From Cristatella mucedo (taxonomy: Eukaryota > Bryozoa > Phylactolaemata > Cristatellidae), in the NCBI GenBank assembly GCA_009760855.2, contig WPIO01000102.1, forward strand, positions 1,426,001 through 1,490,000: 64,000 nt of DNA, read 5' to 3'. The first letter of the stretch is position 1, and each line of letters opens with the position of its first letter. The notes below the pieces were generated by a model. That model did not search any database, was not told the origin of the DNA, and saw only the letters and a program-made list of their open reading frames with translations. Below, piece after piece: positions 55,743 through 64,000 of this stretch. The position numbers were made by a program, and so were the translations under genes.

Positions 55743-56377
55743 TGCCTTTTGAGTTGATGTTGAGTTTTTGTAAACGGCTTTTTGGCAGTTCAAAATATTG
55801 GCAAAAGTTCTTAAGCCGCAGTATCTCATTTCTCTTCCATATTCTTGCTGATTGATATTAATGGACAATATGATGTGGATAGACCTTTATATTTATTGAG
55901 TTTTTATAAAATTTAGTAGTTTTAAGATAATTGGTTGATTAATTATAACAGCCGCATGTATTCAGTCAGTCATGTACAAATTATAACACCATTTATGATT
56001 ACTGCTTTGGTGTATTGACTGATTATGGTGTTTTCTTTGCTGAGTAGTTGATAGATTATTCACTTGTAGGGCCGAGATAGATATCTGTATCCAGTTGATT
56101 TTTACAAAATAAATGCTGTATTTTTAGTTGCTTGACGCTATTTTGATTCAATTTGATTCAATCATTTAATTACAAATTTTTTATCTACAATGAAAAAAAT
56201 TTGCAAAGCACACCGTTACAATCTTCAAAATGCAATAAGATTGCAGCACGCAGATATTCTAAAAAAATGAAAAAATATAAAACCAACAAAATGATTGTTA
56301 ATTTATTTTCTTTAGGTTGCTATAATTTTAATACGGTAAAAAAATACAGTATTGTTGGAAAATTTACTTAAAGTAAA
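55743..56377. other. Intergenic region of 635 bases, nothing recognised
   Basis: A spacer between the surface protein and tRNA-Glu. A lysine-rich 72-codon frame (56153-56371) has no motif and is not called as a gene. Confidence 0.45.
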
Positions 56378-56452
56378 TGGTGACTCCTACGGGACTTGAA
56401 CCCGTGTTACCACCGTGAAAGGGTGATGTCCTAACCACTAGACGAAGGAGCC
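56378..56452 (-). tRNA. tRNA-Glu (anticodon TTC)
   Basis: On the minus strand the acceptor GGCTCCT pairs with AGGAGTC, the anticodon stem is CACC/GGTG with loop CTTTCAC (anticodon TTC), and the T-loop is GTTCAAGTC. The CCA end is encoded (56378-56380). The D-arm TCTAGTGGTTAGGA is typical of tRNA-Glu. Confidence 0.96.
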
Positions 56453-56968
56453 ACAAAACAACAAAAAGGAACAGTCTGAGTGTTTTATTAATTTGCAAGA
56501 GCTTTTTGCAATGATGGTGTTTTTTTTACGACATTATATCAAATTGCTCTATTTTATGCTATTTTTGTGTGTTTCGTATCTTTTTAATCGTGGTATAAAT
56601 ATTTTGTTTTTAATGATATGTGGGGTGTTTTTATGTAAAAAAAATATAAACATTTACAATAATTTCTATCGACTTCATATTGTTGATAGCTGCCAAGGCT
56701 GACTTGCGGCGTGACTATGATTTTTGTTGTTGAGGCAATAATTTTTCACCTTCCTGATGAATTTAACTAACAATGATTGTGACTTTTTATCATTCTGGTA
56801 CTTCTAAATTTTCATATATTCTATGCATTTTGTAGATGGTGCTATTTTTTGCGTAAAGATATTCATGCCTTATTTTTTTCTGTTGCGTATGTTTGCAAAA
56901 AAGTTGCTTGTTAGATTTTGTCGTACAAGCTGTGGCGGTTAAGGTACTTCTATTTAGTGAAAAGTGCG
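56453..56968. other. Intergenic region of 516 bases, nothing recognised
   Basis: It should hold the promoters of tRNA-Glu (minus) and of the first SbmA-like gene (plus). A hydrophobic 69-codon frame at 56493-56702 could be a membrane peptide, but it has no family resemblance and is not called. Confidence 0.45.
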
Positions 56969-57892
56969 ATGAATAACAATTACAAAAATTTTGCCAACAA
57001 CATTCTGCAATTACTTTTGCGTGCAATTTTTATTGATTCTTCAATTAAAAAATATCTTGTTTGGATTGCATTTTTTACTACTTTTGAGGTTTTCTTGGCA
57101 GTTATTTTAAATTATTGGCACAGATCTTGGTACGACGAATTGGATCAAAAACATTTTGCCAATGCGGTATATTTGTTAGTTTCGGTTGCATTTATTTTGG
57201 CGGCAAAAATTATAATAGTTACTGAAAATTGGACTATTAACTCTAATATGGCGGTAAAAATTCGCCTTGCTTTGTATGAATATTTCGGCAAAGATGTGTT
57301 AAATGATGGTGCGTGTGAAGTTTCTTGTCAGAGAATGACCTACGATTTGGCGCAGTTTTCTAAAATATCTTCAAAAATTATTTATAGTGCGATTTTATGT
57401 GGAATAAAATTGCCAGTTTTTGCTTATATTTTATATCAATCTTCTGGTTTTGGATTGCTATGTGCTGCCTTTTTATATGCTATTATTGGCGCTTATATTA
57501 GCGATAAAATTGCCACCCCTATAGTGGTTTTGGACTACAAAGTAGAATCTGCGGAGGGGCATCTGCGTAGGCAGGCTATAGAGCAAATTAAGTCTGAAAT
57601 TAAGCTGCTTCCAGATATTTCTGCCGTTATTAATGCAACTTTAGAGTTAATAAAAGGTGAGAAAAAACTTCAATATATGCAGCAAATTTATTTTGGCATA
57701 TCTTTGTATTTGCCGTGGTTTATTTTATTGCCAATGTATATGAACGGAAAGATAACTTTGGGCTTGATGTTTCAAAGTATTATGGCTTATGATATTTTAG
57801 TTGCAGCTATGGCTTTTTTTACCTCAAACAGAGAGTCGTTGGTGGTTTTGCGGGCAACTATATTGCGGTTAAAAGAATTGGGCGGGTCTTAG
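56969..57892 (+). CDS. SbmA/BacA-like membrane transporter, compact form (paralogue 1)
   Basis: A 307-residue membrane protein that follows SbmA/BacA. LNYWHRSWYDELDQKHF corresponds to the conserved N-x-W-x-x-x-x-Y-D segment, CQRMTYDLAQFSKI to the QR-x-x-x-D-x-x-x-F segment, and VVLDYKVESAEGHLRR to the region before the second membrane block; the last block is PWFILLPMYMNGKITLGLMF. SbmA and BacA are about 400 residues and use the proton gradient to import peptides, among them antimicrobial peptides. This version lacks the first membrane helices. ATG 56969 is chosen because upstream codons have no match. A close paralogue lies at 59193-60152. Confidence 0.82.
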   Translation: MNNNYKNFANNILQLLLRAIFIDSSIKKYLVWIAFFTTFEVFLAVILNYWHRSWYDELDQKHFANAVYLLVSVAFILAAKIIIVTENWTINSNMAVKIRLALYEYFGKDVLNDGACEVSCQRMTYDLAQFSKISSKIIYSAILCGIKLPVFAYILYQSSGFGLLCAAFLYAIIGAYISDKIATPIVVLDYKVESAEGHLRRQAIEQIKSEIKLLPDISAVINATLELIKGEKKLQYMQQIYFGISLYLPWFILLPMYMNGKITLGLMFQSIMAYDILVAAMAFFTSNRESLVVLRATILRLKELGGS

Positions 57893-59192
57893 ACAAATTA
57901 ATTAGCAAAACAATTGTATGCATTGCTTTACGTTATGTTTCTTTTTTGATAATATGATTGTGGCGTGGTCATGTGCTGCGATTTTAAGTTTAAATTGTAG
58001 TGATATAATTTTAATGCCCATTAAAAATTGTAATTTAATTTGCCACTTATTGAGTTTCGTGTGATTTAGGTAAAAATTACTAATTATAATATTTATTACT
58101 ATTTTTATCCTAATTTGCTTCTCTGTTGCGTGCATAAGCCGTCTACAATGATACCATGATTGGCGAGGAAAACATAGATTCATTAAATATTCGCACTTGC
58201 AATTTTATCTTATTTTCATCTTGATTTTTGATGTGTGATTCGGGTTGTGATTCGATGTTGGTCGATCGGAATAAATTTCTATGGCAGACCGGTGATGGCT
58301 AATTTGTTGCGGTTGCTTACTTTCGTAATTTAGGGATGTTAATAGCTAATGTGAAATGCTCTCCAGATCATCTTAACTACCATTAGGTTCTATTGCTTCA
58401 GAGTGTCGCTTGATTGGTGGGCTGCGTTAGCTAAGAATTAATAGATCATGTCAGTGATGGGCGCTGTAGGTATTGATATAGAGATATTGAGTTTGAACTT
58501 ATTTTTCGGCTCTAAGTTGCGTAATTGCGGCATATTCTGATTTTCTGATCTTGGGTTCCGCGTTTGTGCCGGTCGCCAGAATTGCTGTACGGCACAACTC
58601 AAGAAGATAACTTGGAAAGTTTGTGTCGTTGCTAAGTTTAAACATCGGCGGAAGCATCTAGACTTTCTACGCATGCCAATGCAATGACAGAGTAACATCT
58701 TTTGTTTGATTTAAATATAATTAGAATACTTAGAATGGGCCATTTGCCAGATGAAAGTATAATGAAATCTCTTAATTGAACTCATATTAACTTTATGTTG
58801 TGTTGGTATTTTTCAGTCGATTCCGACATTTTTAATGAGAAAATATTTAGCAAATATCATCAAAATTATTAATTTGATTGATAGATTTAAATTTTTTTAG
58901 AGAAGATTCAGCCGCTTGTGGATTGCCTATGTGGTATTGTTTGACGGCTATATAATTATTTGAATGATTAGTAAATGTTATTGTGTTTATTGGCAGATAT
59001 ATCTGGCGTATTGCCTTTTTATTTTTGTTTGTTTGATATTTAATATTTTGCCGGCTTGTTGCTGCAGATAATCTGATATTTATTTCTTATAGAATTGAGC
59101 TTGACTTTTATATTGTCTATTTTGGCGGTCACTGCAGCGTGCTGTGGTTCAAATCTATCCAGCTTGTTTTTGTCTTTATTATTTACCATTGC
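57893..59192. other. Intergenic region of 1.3 kb with a GC-rich island
   Basis: No convincing gene is seen. Bases about 58240-58690 are clearly richer in G+C (about 40-50% by row count) than the surrounding spacers. An 86-codon minus frame (58438-58698) and short plus-strand frames have no family match. The island does not show the hallmark sequences of tmRNA, RNase P RNA, SRP RNA or 5S rRNA. It may be a structured RNA, decayed foreign DNA, or a regulatory region. Confidence 0.5.
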
Positions 59193-60152
59193 ATGAATCG
59201 TCCGCGTTTAAAATTGAAAGATTGGCTGCAAAATTATACTCCTCTATTTTTGCGGCAGGTTATAAAACTTATGTCGGTGGCAATAAGTCGTAATCGTACT
59301 TTACGGCTCTTTTTGTTTTATATCGCCTGTGCAAATGTTTGTATTATTTTAATTTCTGCTTTTTTAAATAATTGGCAAAAGATATGGTACGATTCTCTTG
59401 CTGCAAAAAATTTTAGCAATATCGTTTATTTGCTACTATCATATGGTTTGGTTTTGTTGGGCAGGATTGTTATATCGAATGAAGTTGGTCCACTGCAGTC
59501 CAAAATGTGCTATATAATAAGATTTGCTCTTTATGATAATTTTGGTTCTAAAGTTTTAAATGATAATAACTGTGAAGTTTCTTGCCAAAGAATGACTGTA
59601 GATTTAGGGCAGTTTGCACGACTAGCTCTAAATCTATTGGTTTCTGCTTTTTACTGCATTATTAAGCTGCCGTTATTTTTATTTATTCTGTTTAAATCAG
59701 TTGGATTTGGCTTGCCATTTGCTACTTTATGCTATGCTTTAGTTGGGTCATATTTAAGTAGATATATTTCCAAGCCGATTGTGATGTTGGATTATGAAAA
59801 TGAGACTGCCGAAGGGCACTTAAGGCGTAGCGTGATAGATCAGGTTAAAAGTGAGTTTAAAATTTTGCCCGATGTTGCAAGAGTTATGAATTCTGCAATT
59901 GCCCTTATTAATGCCGAAAAAAAACTATCATATTTTGTTGATTTTTACATGTCAATATCTCAGTTTTTACCTTGGTTTATTCTTCTGCCGCAATACACAT
60001 CTGGCCAGATAAGTTTGGGCTCCATGGTTCAAGCTATTGCTGCATATGATGTTGTTATGACGATGATGGCATTTTTTACAACACAAAGAGAAACCATAGT
60101 GACACTTCGTGCCACAGTTTTGCGTTTAAAAGAGCTGGAGCCTGCAAAATAG
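59193..60152 (+). CDS. SbmA/BacA-like membrane transporter, compact form (paralogue 2)
   Basis: A 319-residue homologue of the gene at 56969, with the same landmarks in the same order: LNNWQKIWYDSLAAKNFSN, the shared EVSCQRMT segment followed by VDLGQFARL, VMLDYENETAEGHLRRSV, and LPWFILLPQYTSGQISLGSM. It ends LRATVLRLKELEPAK, nearly the same as paralogue 1 (LRATILRLKELGGS). ATG 59193 is preferred over a GTG at 59139. The two paralogues are on the same strand, 1.3 kb apart, and clearly arose by duplication, but they have diverged across their length. The substrate is unknown; peptide uptake is the family role. Confidence 0.82.
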   Translation: MNRPRLKLKDWLQNYTPLFLRQVIKLMSVAISRNRTLRLFLFYIACANVCIILISAFLNNWQKIWYDSLAAKNFSNIVYLLLSYGLVLLGRIVISNEVGPLQSKMCYIIRFALYDNFGSKVLNDNNCEVSCQRMTVDLGQFARLALNLLVSAFYCIIKLPLFLFILFKSVGFGLPFATLCYALVGSYLSRYISKPIVMLDYENETAEGHLRRSVIDQVKSEFKILPDVARVMNSAIALINAEKKLSYFVDFYMSISQFLPWFILLPQYTSGQISLGSMVQAIAAYDVVMTMMAFFTTQRETIVTLRATVLRLKELEPAK

Positions 60153-60319
60153 TTTTTATGCCTTTTTTTGTTACGCATTTTTATGAATTATTCTTTAGTT
60201 TTTCTTGAATAATTTTTGTTTTTTAGCGGATTTTGTTTGTGAATGTATGATTTTTCTTGCATTAAAAATTTAATATAATCCTAAAGACCTTAGTTTTACT
60301 CATAAGTTTATACATTTTT

Positions 60320-61867
60320 ATGTCGCAAGCCCTATTATCTGCCTTGTTGCAAAAAAAAGAAATGGCCGCCATGGGCGGTGGAAAAGATCGTATCGACAGG
60401 CAACATCGCTCTGGAAAATTAACGGCAAGAGAGAGAATTGAGGTTCTATGCGATCCGGGATCTTTTGAGGAATATGGTATTTTTGCAGAGCACAGATGTC
60501 ACGATTTTGATATGCAGAAAAATGTAGTGCCCGGTGATGGCGTGGTGACGGGGCGTGGCTGCATTCACGGTAGGCCATTTTTTCTCTATAGTCAAGATTT
60601 TACCGTTATGGGCGGTTCATTGGGTGAGGTGCATGCGGAAAAAATATGCAAAATAATGGACATGGCTTGCAGATCTGGAGTGCCGATTATTGGCATTAAC
60701 GATTCAGGAGGTGCAAGAATTCAGGAAGGAGTAAAGTCTCTTGGTGGCTATGGCGATATTTTTCAGCGTAATATAGATGCTTCTGGAGTTGTGCCTCAGA
60801 TATCACTTATTATGGGACCCTGTGCCGGCGGTGCCGTTTACTCTCCAGCTCTGACCGATTTTATCTTTATGGTTAAGGACAGCTCTTATATGTTTGTAAC
60901 TGGGCCAGATGTGGTTAAAACAGTTACTCATGAAGAGATAAGTTTTGAGGACTTGGGCGGTGCCGAGTTGCATGGAACAAAAACTGGCGTGGCTCATGCT
61001 ATTTTTGATAACGATTTGGATTTATTGATGCATGTTAGGAGATTTTTTACATTTCTTCCACTTTCTAGTCAAAAATCTCCGCCCAAAATACACGCTCACT
61101 ACGAGGCAGAAAAAAATCCAGAAGCCTTACTTCATTTGGATACACTAGTGCCAGATAATCCAAACAAATCTTACGACATGAAGGAGTTGATTCATTCTGT
61201 TGTTGATGACGGTGACTTTTTTGAGCTGCACAAATTGCATGCAAAAAACATCATTACTGGCTTCGCAAGAATTACAGGTCAGACTGTTGGCATAGTGGCC
61301 AATCAGCCCATGGAACTTGCTGGTTGTTTGGATATCAACGCTTCTTGCAAGGCGGCCAGATTTGTTAGATTTTGTGATGCATTCAATATTCCCATCATTA
61401 CTTTTGTTGATGTGCCTGGCTTTTTGCCAGGTAGCGATCAGGAGCATAATGGAATTATTAAGCATGGAGCAAAGCTGCTTTTTGCTTATGGTGAGGCTAC
61501 GGTGCCAAAAATTTCCATTATCACTCGTAAGTCTTATGGCGGTGCCTATATTGTTATGAGCTCTAAGCATTTAAAAAGTGATATAAACTATTCTTGGATT
61601 AATGCAGAAATTGCTGTTATGGGCCCTAAAGGTGCGGTTGAGGTTTTGTACAAGAAAGACCTTAGCAATAAAGCGATAATAGATGAAAAAATTGCAGAAT
61701 ACAAAGGTAGATTTGCCAGCCCAATGGTTGCGGCTTCTAGGGGTTTTATAGATGATGTTATACGCCCTCACAACACAAGATGGAGAATAGCGCGTGCACT
61801 TGATATATTGCAGTCCAAAAAATCTCAGTCTCCCTATCCAAGAAAGCACAACAATCTTCCAGTATAG
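60320..61867 (+). CDS. pccB: Propionyl-CoA carboxylase beta subunit (carboxyltransferase)
   Basis: A 515-residue carboxyltransferase of normal length. [20 protein letters not shown] and [20 protein letters not shown] are present, with the first acyl-CoA/biotin oxyanion region [20 protein letters not shown] and the second at [20 protein letters not shown]. It also has [20 protein letters not shown]. It transfers carboxyl from biotin to propionyl-CoA. The alpha subunit (PccA) is not in the window. The N-terminal [12 protein letters not shown] is typical of the alphaproteobacterial form. Confidence 0.96.
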   Translation: MSQALLSALLQKKEMAAMGGGKDRIDRQHRSGKLTARERIEVLCDPGSFEEYGIFAEHRCHDFDMQKNVVPGDGVVTGRGCIHGRPFFLYSQDFTVMGGSLGEVHAEKICKIMDMACRSGVPIIGINDSGGARIQEGVKSLGGYGDIFQRNIDASGVVPQISLIMGPCAGGAVYSPALTDFIFMVKDSSYMFVTGPDVVKTVTHEEISFEDLGGAELHGTKTGVAHAIFDNDLDLLMHVRRFFTFLPLSSQKSPPKIHAHYEAEKNPEALLHLDTLVPDNPNKSYDMKELIHSVVDDGDFFELHKLHAKNIITGFARITGQTVGIVANQPMELAGCLDINASCKAARFVRFCDAFNIPIITFVDVPGFLPGSDQEHNGIIKHGAKLLFAYGEATVPKISIITRKSYGGAYIVMSSKHLKSDINYSWINAEIAVMGPKGAVEVLYKKDLSNKAIIDEKIAEYKGRFASPMVAASRGFIDDVIRPHNTRWRIARALDILQSKKSQSPYPRKHNNLPV

Positions 61868-62591
61868 CTTTTTTGATTATTGTTGCGAGAATGTCTATTC
61901 CTATGATTTTATTTTTTTGATGGCTTGTGGAATTTGTTAATATTCGCACCAAAATAGACACAATCATCTTTTTATTTTTTTAAAATATATATTTTTTCTG
62001 GGTGCTGTGGTCGTTTCTTTTTCTTTTGATGTTTTGTTAAAAAAATCATCTAAGACATCGCAAACAAGAAATTTCAATTTTTAGCATATGTTTTGTTTTG
62101 CATTGTACAGTCTTTTTGTCACGATCGTGATGTTATGTTGCGTGAATGTGAAACCAACCCATATACCAAACAAATAACAGCAATACATATTAGAATATCG
62201 TGTTTGTGTGGCCGATATAATGATAATCTCTTTGTTGGGTTTTCTATTTTTGATGTTGCGGAATTGATTTGGGCAAAAAATTAAACAAAGCAAAAAAATT
62301 TTCTATTTTGGTTTTTTTATTTATGTTTTTTTAAAGATATAGAATGTTTTTGTTGGATTGCTTGTCGGTGGTATATTTTTTAATTTATTTTCAACAAATT
62401 TACATGCCAAATAAAGCATAAAAATATGTTTTTTTCTTTAATATTCAATGTTATTCTTAATAAAAAAATCACCGCAAGATCGATAACAAAGCAACAAAGA
62501 AGCCCCATCGCCCAAGAAGGCAATAATTGGCCTGTTTCTCCAAATCATTCATCTCACGTAAGATAAATATTGGCATTTACAAACTTCCTCT
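61868..62591. other. Intergenic region of about 720 bases
   Basis: AT-rich spacer between pccB and the IS1-like remnant. The left end of the former insertion may lie around 62500-62590, where the text changes to CGCCCAAGAAGGC and similar, but no terminal repeat could be fixed. Confidence 0.45.
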
Positions 62592-63300
62592 CTAAGCATA
62601 AAATTGCATTACCTTGTTTAAAGACTCTCTAGATTTAACATAAGCCTTTGCTTTATGGGCTAAACAAGGAATATAATGCCTCATTTTTACATTAAAGCTT
62701 TCCACCAAACAAGTTTCACTTTTTAAGACCAAATGCTTAACTTTACTTGGCAAAAAGGCAATTAACTGCATTATAAGTAAAATTATCATCTGTTGCAACA
62801 ATTTTTATATCATGATGAAGAAGAATTTTTTCTAACATTCTTTTTGCAGAAATTTCCAAACCAGAGCCTAGATAAAATGCAAACCAACACAGAGAGCCTC
62901 TCTCAACAGCAATCCAAATTCTGGTTTGATTTTTTCGTTGTTAAAAAAGTATAAAGTTCATCCATTGCAACGATTACAATATCGCAACAAGCATAATGCT
63001 TACTTGTTGATAGGTAACTGTGTAGCTTTATTTTTAACCCAGTGAACCATTAATTGATATGAAATTTTTTTATCAAACATTTTGCTTAAAATTCTTGCAG
63101 TTCTGCGATAATTATTTCCCTCAGAGAATAATATTAATATTAATATCAATGTGGTTTATATGATTTGTACATCATATTTTGTTTCTTTCATCAAAATGTA
63201 CAATTTGACATTTTTTACAACTTTTACACAAAACCTTTGTTTTCTTAACTTATCAAACCCTTGTTTATAAGGCTTGTTGATGAACAATGTTTATCAATCA
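62592..63300 (-). mobile_element. Decayed IS1-family insertion sequence (frameshifted InsA/InsB transposase)
   Basis: On the minus strand, pieces of an IS1-type transposase appear in order but in different frames. There is a zinc-ribbon start (KHCSSTSLINKG, then LCKSCKKCQIVHFDERNK) near 63290-63180, and a helix-turn-helix-like part (LSEGNNYRRTARILSKMFDK, ISYQLMVHWVKNK) near 63130-63020. The DDE regions follow: IVIVAMDELYTFL, then RIWIAVERGSLCWFAFYLGS, TDDNFTYNAV and finally VESFNVKMRHYIPCLAHK with AYVKSRESLNKVM (62592-62740). Several frameshifts separate them, so the element is inactive. Terminal inverted repeats and the target duplication were not identified. Confidence 0.82.
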
Positions 63301-63700
63301 CAAATCATATATAATCATATAAAACAAAATATACAACAAATCATATATAAAATATGATTTGTTGGGAGGGGGGGGTGGTGGTGCCTATCTCTACTGATGA
63401 GATTAATTGGCTTCGTGTTGCTATGCTGAACTTTGAGTTGCAAGAGATTTTCGCTACACGGATGACGCTATATTGTGATTTATGGTTGGCATGAATGGCC
63501 CGCACTTAAGATATTGTGCAATCTGTTTGTTGCCAGTATTATTGGCTGTATTATTGTCACCGCATCTATCAATAAATAAAATCGCCTTCGCTGCCTTATA
63601 TATTTTATTGCCTTGATTTTTATTTATAGTTTTCACTATCATCTACATGAAATGGTTTTAGGTATTCTGCCTAAGACCGATATTGATTATTTTGTGATGT
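63301..63700. other. Intergenic region of 400 bases with repeat-rich start
   Basis: It holds two copies of CAAATCATATATA (from 63301 and 63337), a perfect 13-bp hairpin at 63334-63364 and a G-rich run directly after it (63364-63377). The remainder carries short frames without a match. Confidence 0.5.
63334..63364. repeat. Perfect 13-bp inverted repeat near the IS1 remnant
   Basis: CAACAAATCATAT (63334-63346) and ATATGATTTGTTG (63352-63364) are exact reverse complements with a 5-base loop. It could be part of the old insertion end or a hairpin of the host region. Confidence 0.8.
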
Positions 63701-64000
63701 ATGAGTGAGATTGAAAAGTTCGTTCAAGCTTCGTTTAATAACGTCAATCTGTCAGATGTAATGTCCGTCATTTTAGATGTCGAGAAGTATCCGCAGTTTA
63801 TATCTTTTTGCAAAAACATTGCCTTTTTAAGTAAAGAAGAATCAGGCTTTACTGCTGCCATGACTATTGCTGTAATGGGCTCAAGTTACACTTTTCAATC
63901 CAAAACAACCTACAGTCAAAATGTAAAGTCTGGTTTTATAGAAACCACCGGATCAGTTTCTTCTTTTGTGCAAAATTTTAAGCTTGAATGGAGCTTGTCT
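63701..64000 (+). CDS. COQ10/RatA-family START-like protein, N-terminal part (cut by window edge)
   Basis: The 100 residues available from ATG 63701 match the polyketide cyclase/START-like group that includes COQ10 and RatA. VQASFNNVNLSDVMSVILDV is followed by EKYPQFISFCKNIAFLSKEE, which has the conserved D-x-E-x-Y-P-x-F-x-P-type segment with F in place of P, and then ETTGSVSSFVQNFKLEWSL. In alphaproteobacteria this family generally binds ubiquinone and helps its use in the respiratory chain; RatA-type names come from E. coli. The C-terminal part lies outside the window. Confidence 0.85.
   Translation, partial: MSEIEKFVQASFNNVNLSDVMSVILDVEKYPQFISFCKNIAFLSKEESGFTAAMTIAVMGSSYTFQSKTTYSQNVKSGFIETTGSVSSFVQNFKLEWSLS

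Noticed and set aside
56493-56702. Hydrophobic 69-codon frame that could be a small membrane peptide
   Set aside because: Random AT-rich DNA readily gives Phe/Leu-rich frames; nothing else supports a gene.
58240-58690. tmRNA, RNase P RNA, SRP RNA or 5S rRNA in the GC-rich island
   Set aside because: None of the conserved core sequences of these RNAs can be found on either strand.
58438-58698. 86-codon minus-strand frame in the GC-rich island
   Set aside because: Composition is unlike the neighbours' proteins and no homology is visible; treated as non-coding.
63454-63642. 62-codon minus-strand frame upstream of the COQ10/RatA gene
   Set aside because: No motif, and the surrounding DNA is repeat-rich spacer.

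Overview
The window is AT-rich, gene-dense DNA from an alphaproteobacterium that most likely lives obligately inside host cells, of Rickettsiales (or Holosporales) type. The evidence is an ATP/ADP translocase of the Tlc family (34.3-35.8 kb), a long rickettsial-type isocitrate dehydrogenase, PccB, two compact SbmA/BacA-like proteins, a giant surface protein, and many housekeeping genes that stand alone instead of in their usual operons (atpG, gatC, sucB, ccmA, tig, rpsD). A retained pyrFED block and tlc in the same genome fit a Midichloria-like lineage better than Rickettsia itself, but that placement is inference.

Layout. 0-2.8 kb: end of lgt, an Mfd N-terminal fragment, a DciA-like gene, a SPOR-domain gene and an unknown gene. 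3.7-7.3 kb (minus): yidC, an SNase-like membrane protein and an M48/TPR protease as an overlapping envelope operon. 7.5-10.3 kb: tRNA-Leu, tig, a flavodoxin-like reductase and tatD. 10.7-14.1 kb: a DUF378 gene and clpB. 14.1-18.9 kb: a 4-kb segment bounded by direct repeats of the 5' end of an OmpH/Skp gene; it holds an unusual adenosine-deaminase-like fusion gene and an ileS 5' fragment. 18.9-20.7 kb: decayed DNA. 20.7-29.0 kb (minus): an AsmA-like giant, terC, zapA, glmS and icd. 29.1-35.8 kb: TSUP permease, smpB, sucB, ilvE, dus and tlc. 36.2-39.6 kb: rluC-type gene and two unknown membrane or exported proteins. 39.7-42.0 kb: gatC and a RadC protein with a very long N-terminus. 42.3-46.8 kb: pyrF-pyrE-pyrD-HAD, rpsD and secB. 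47.0-50.2 kb: ccmA diverging from fabI-atpG-ileS 3' fragment. 50.8-55.7 kb: a 1639-residue surface protein. 56.4-60.2 kb: tRNA-Glu and two SbmA/BacA-like paralogues. 60.3-64.0 kb: pccB, a decayed IS1-family transposase and the start of a COQ10/RatA-family gene.

The genes cover envelope biogenesis (Lgt, YidC, SecB, Skp, AsmA-like, GlmS), proteostasis (ClpB, Tig, SmpB, M48), central metabolism (Icd, SucB, PccB, FabI, IlvE), pyrimidine synthesis and host nucleotide import. The most interesting items are the adenosine deaminase plus SLOG-like fusion on its repeat-flanked segment, the two separated IleRS fragments, a back-to-back promoter layout with identical spacing in two divergent regions, the surface barrel protein with a helical-repeat insertion of about 1000 residues, and a GC-rich island between the two SbmA-like genes.
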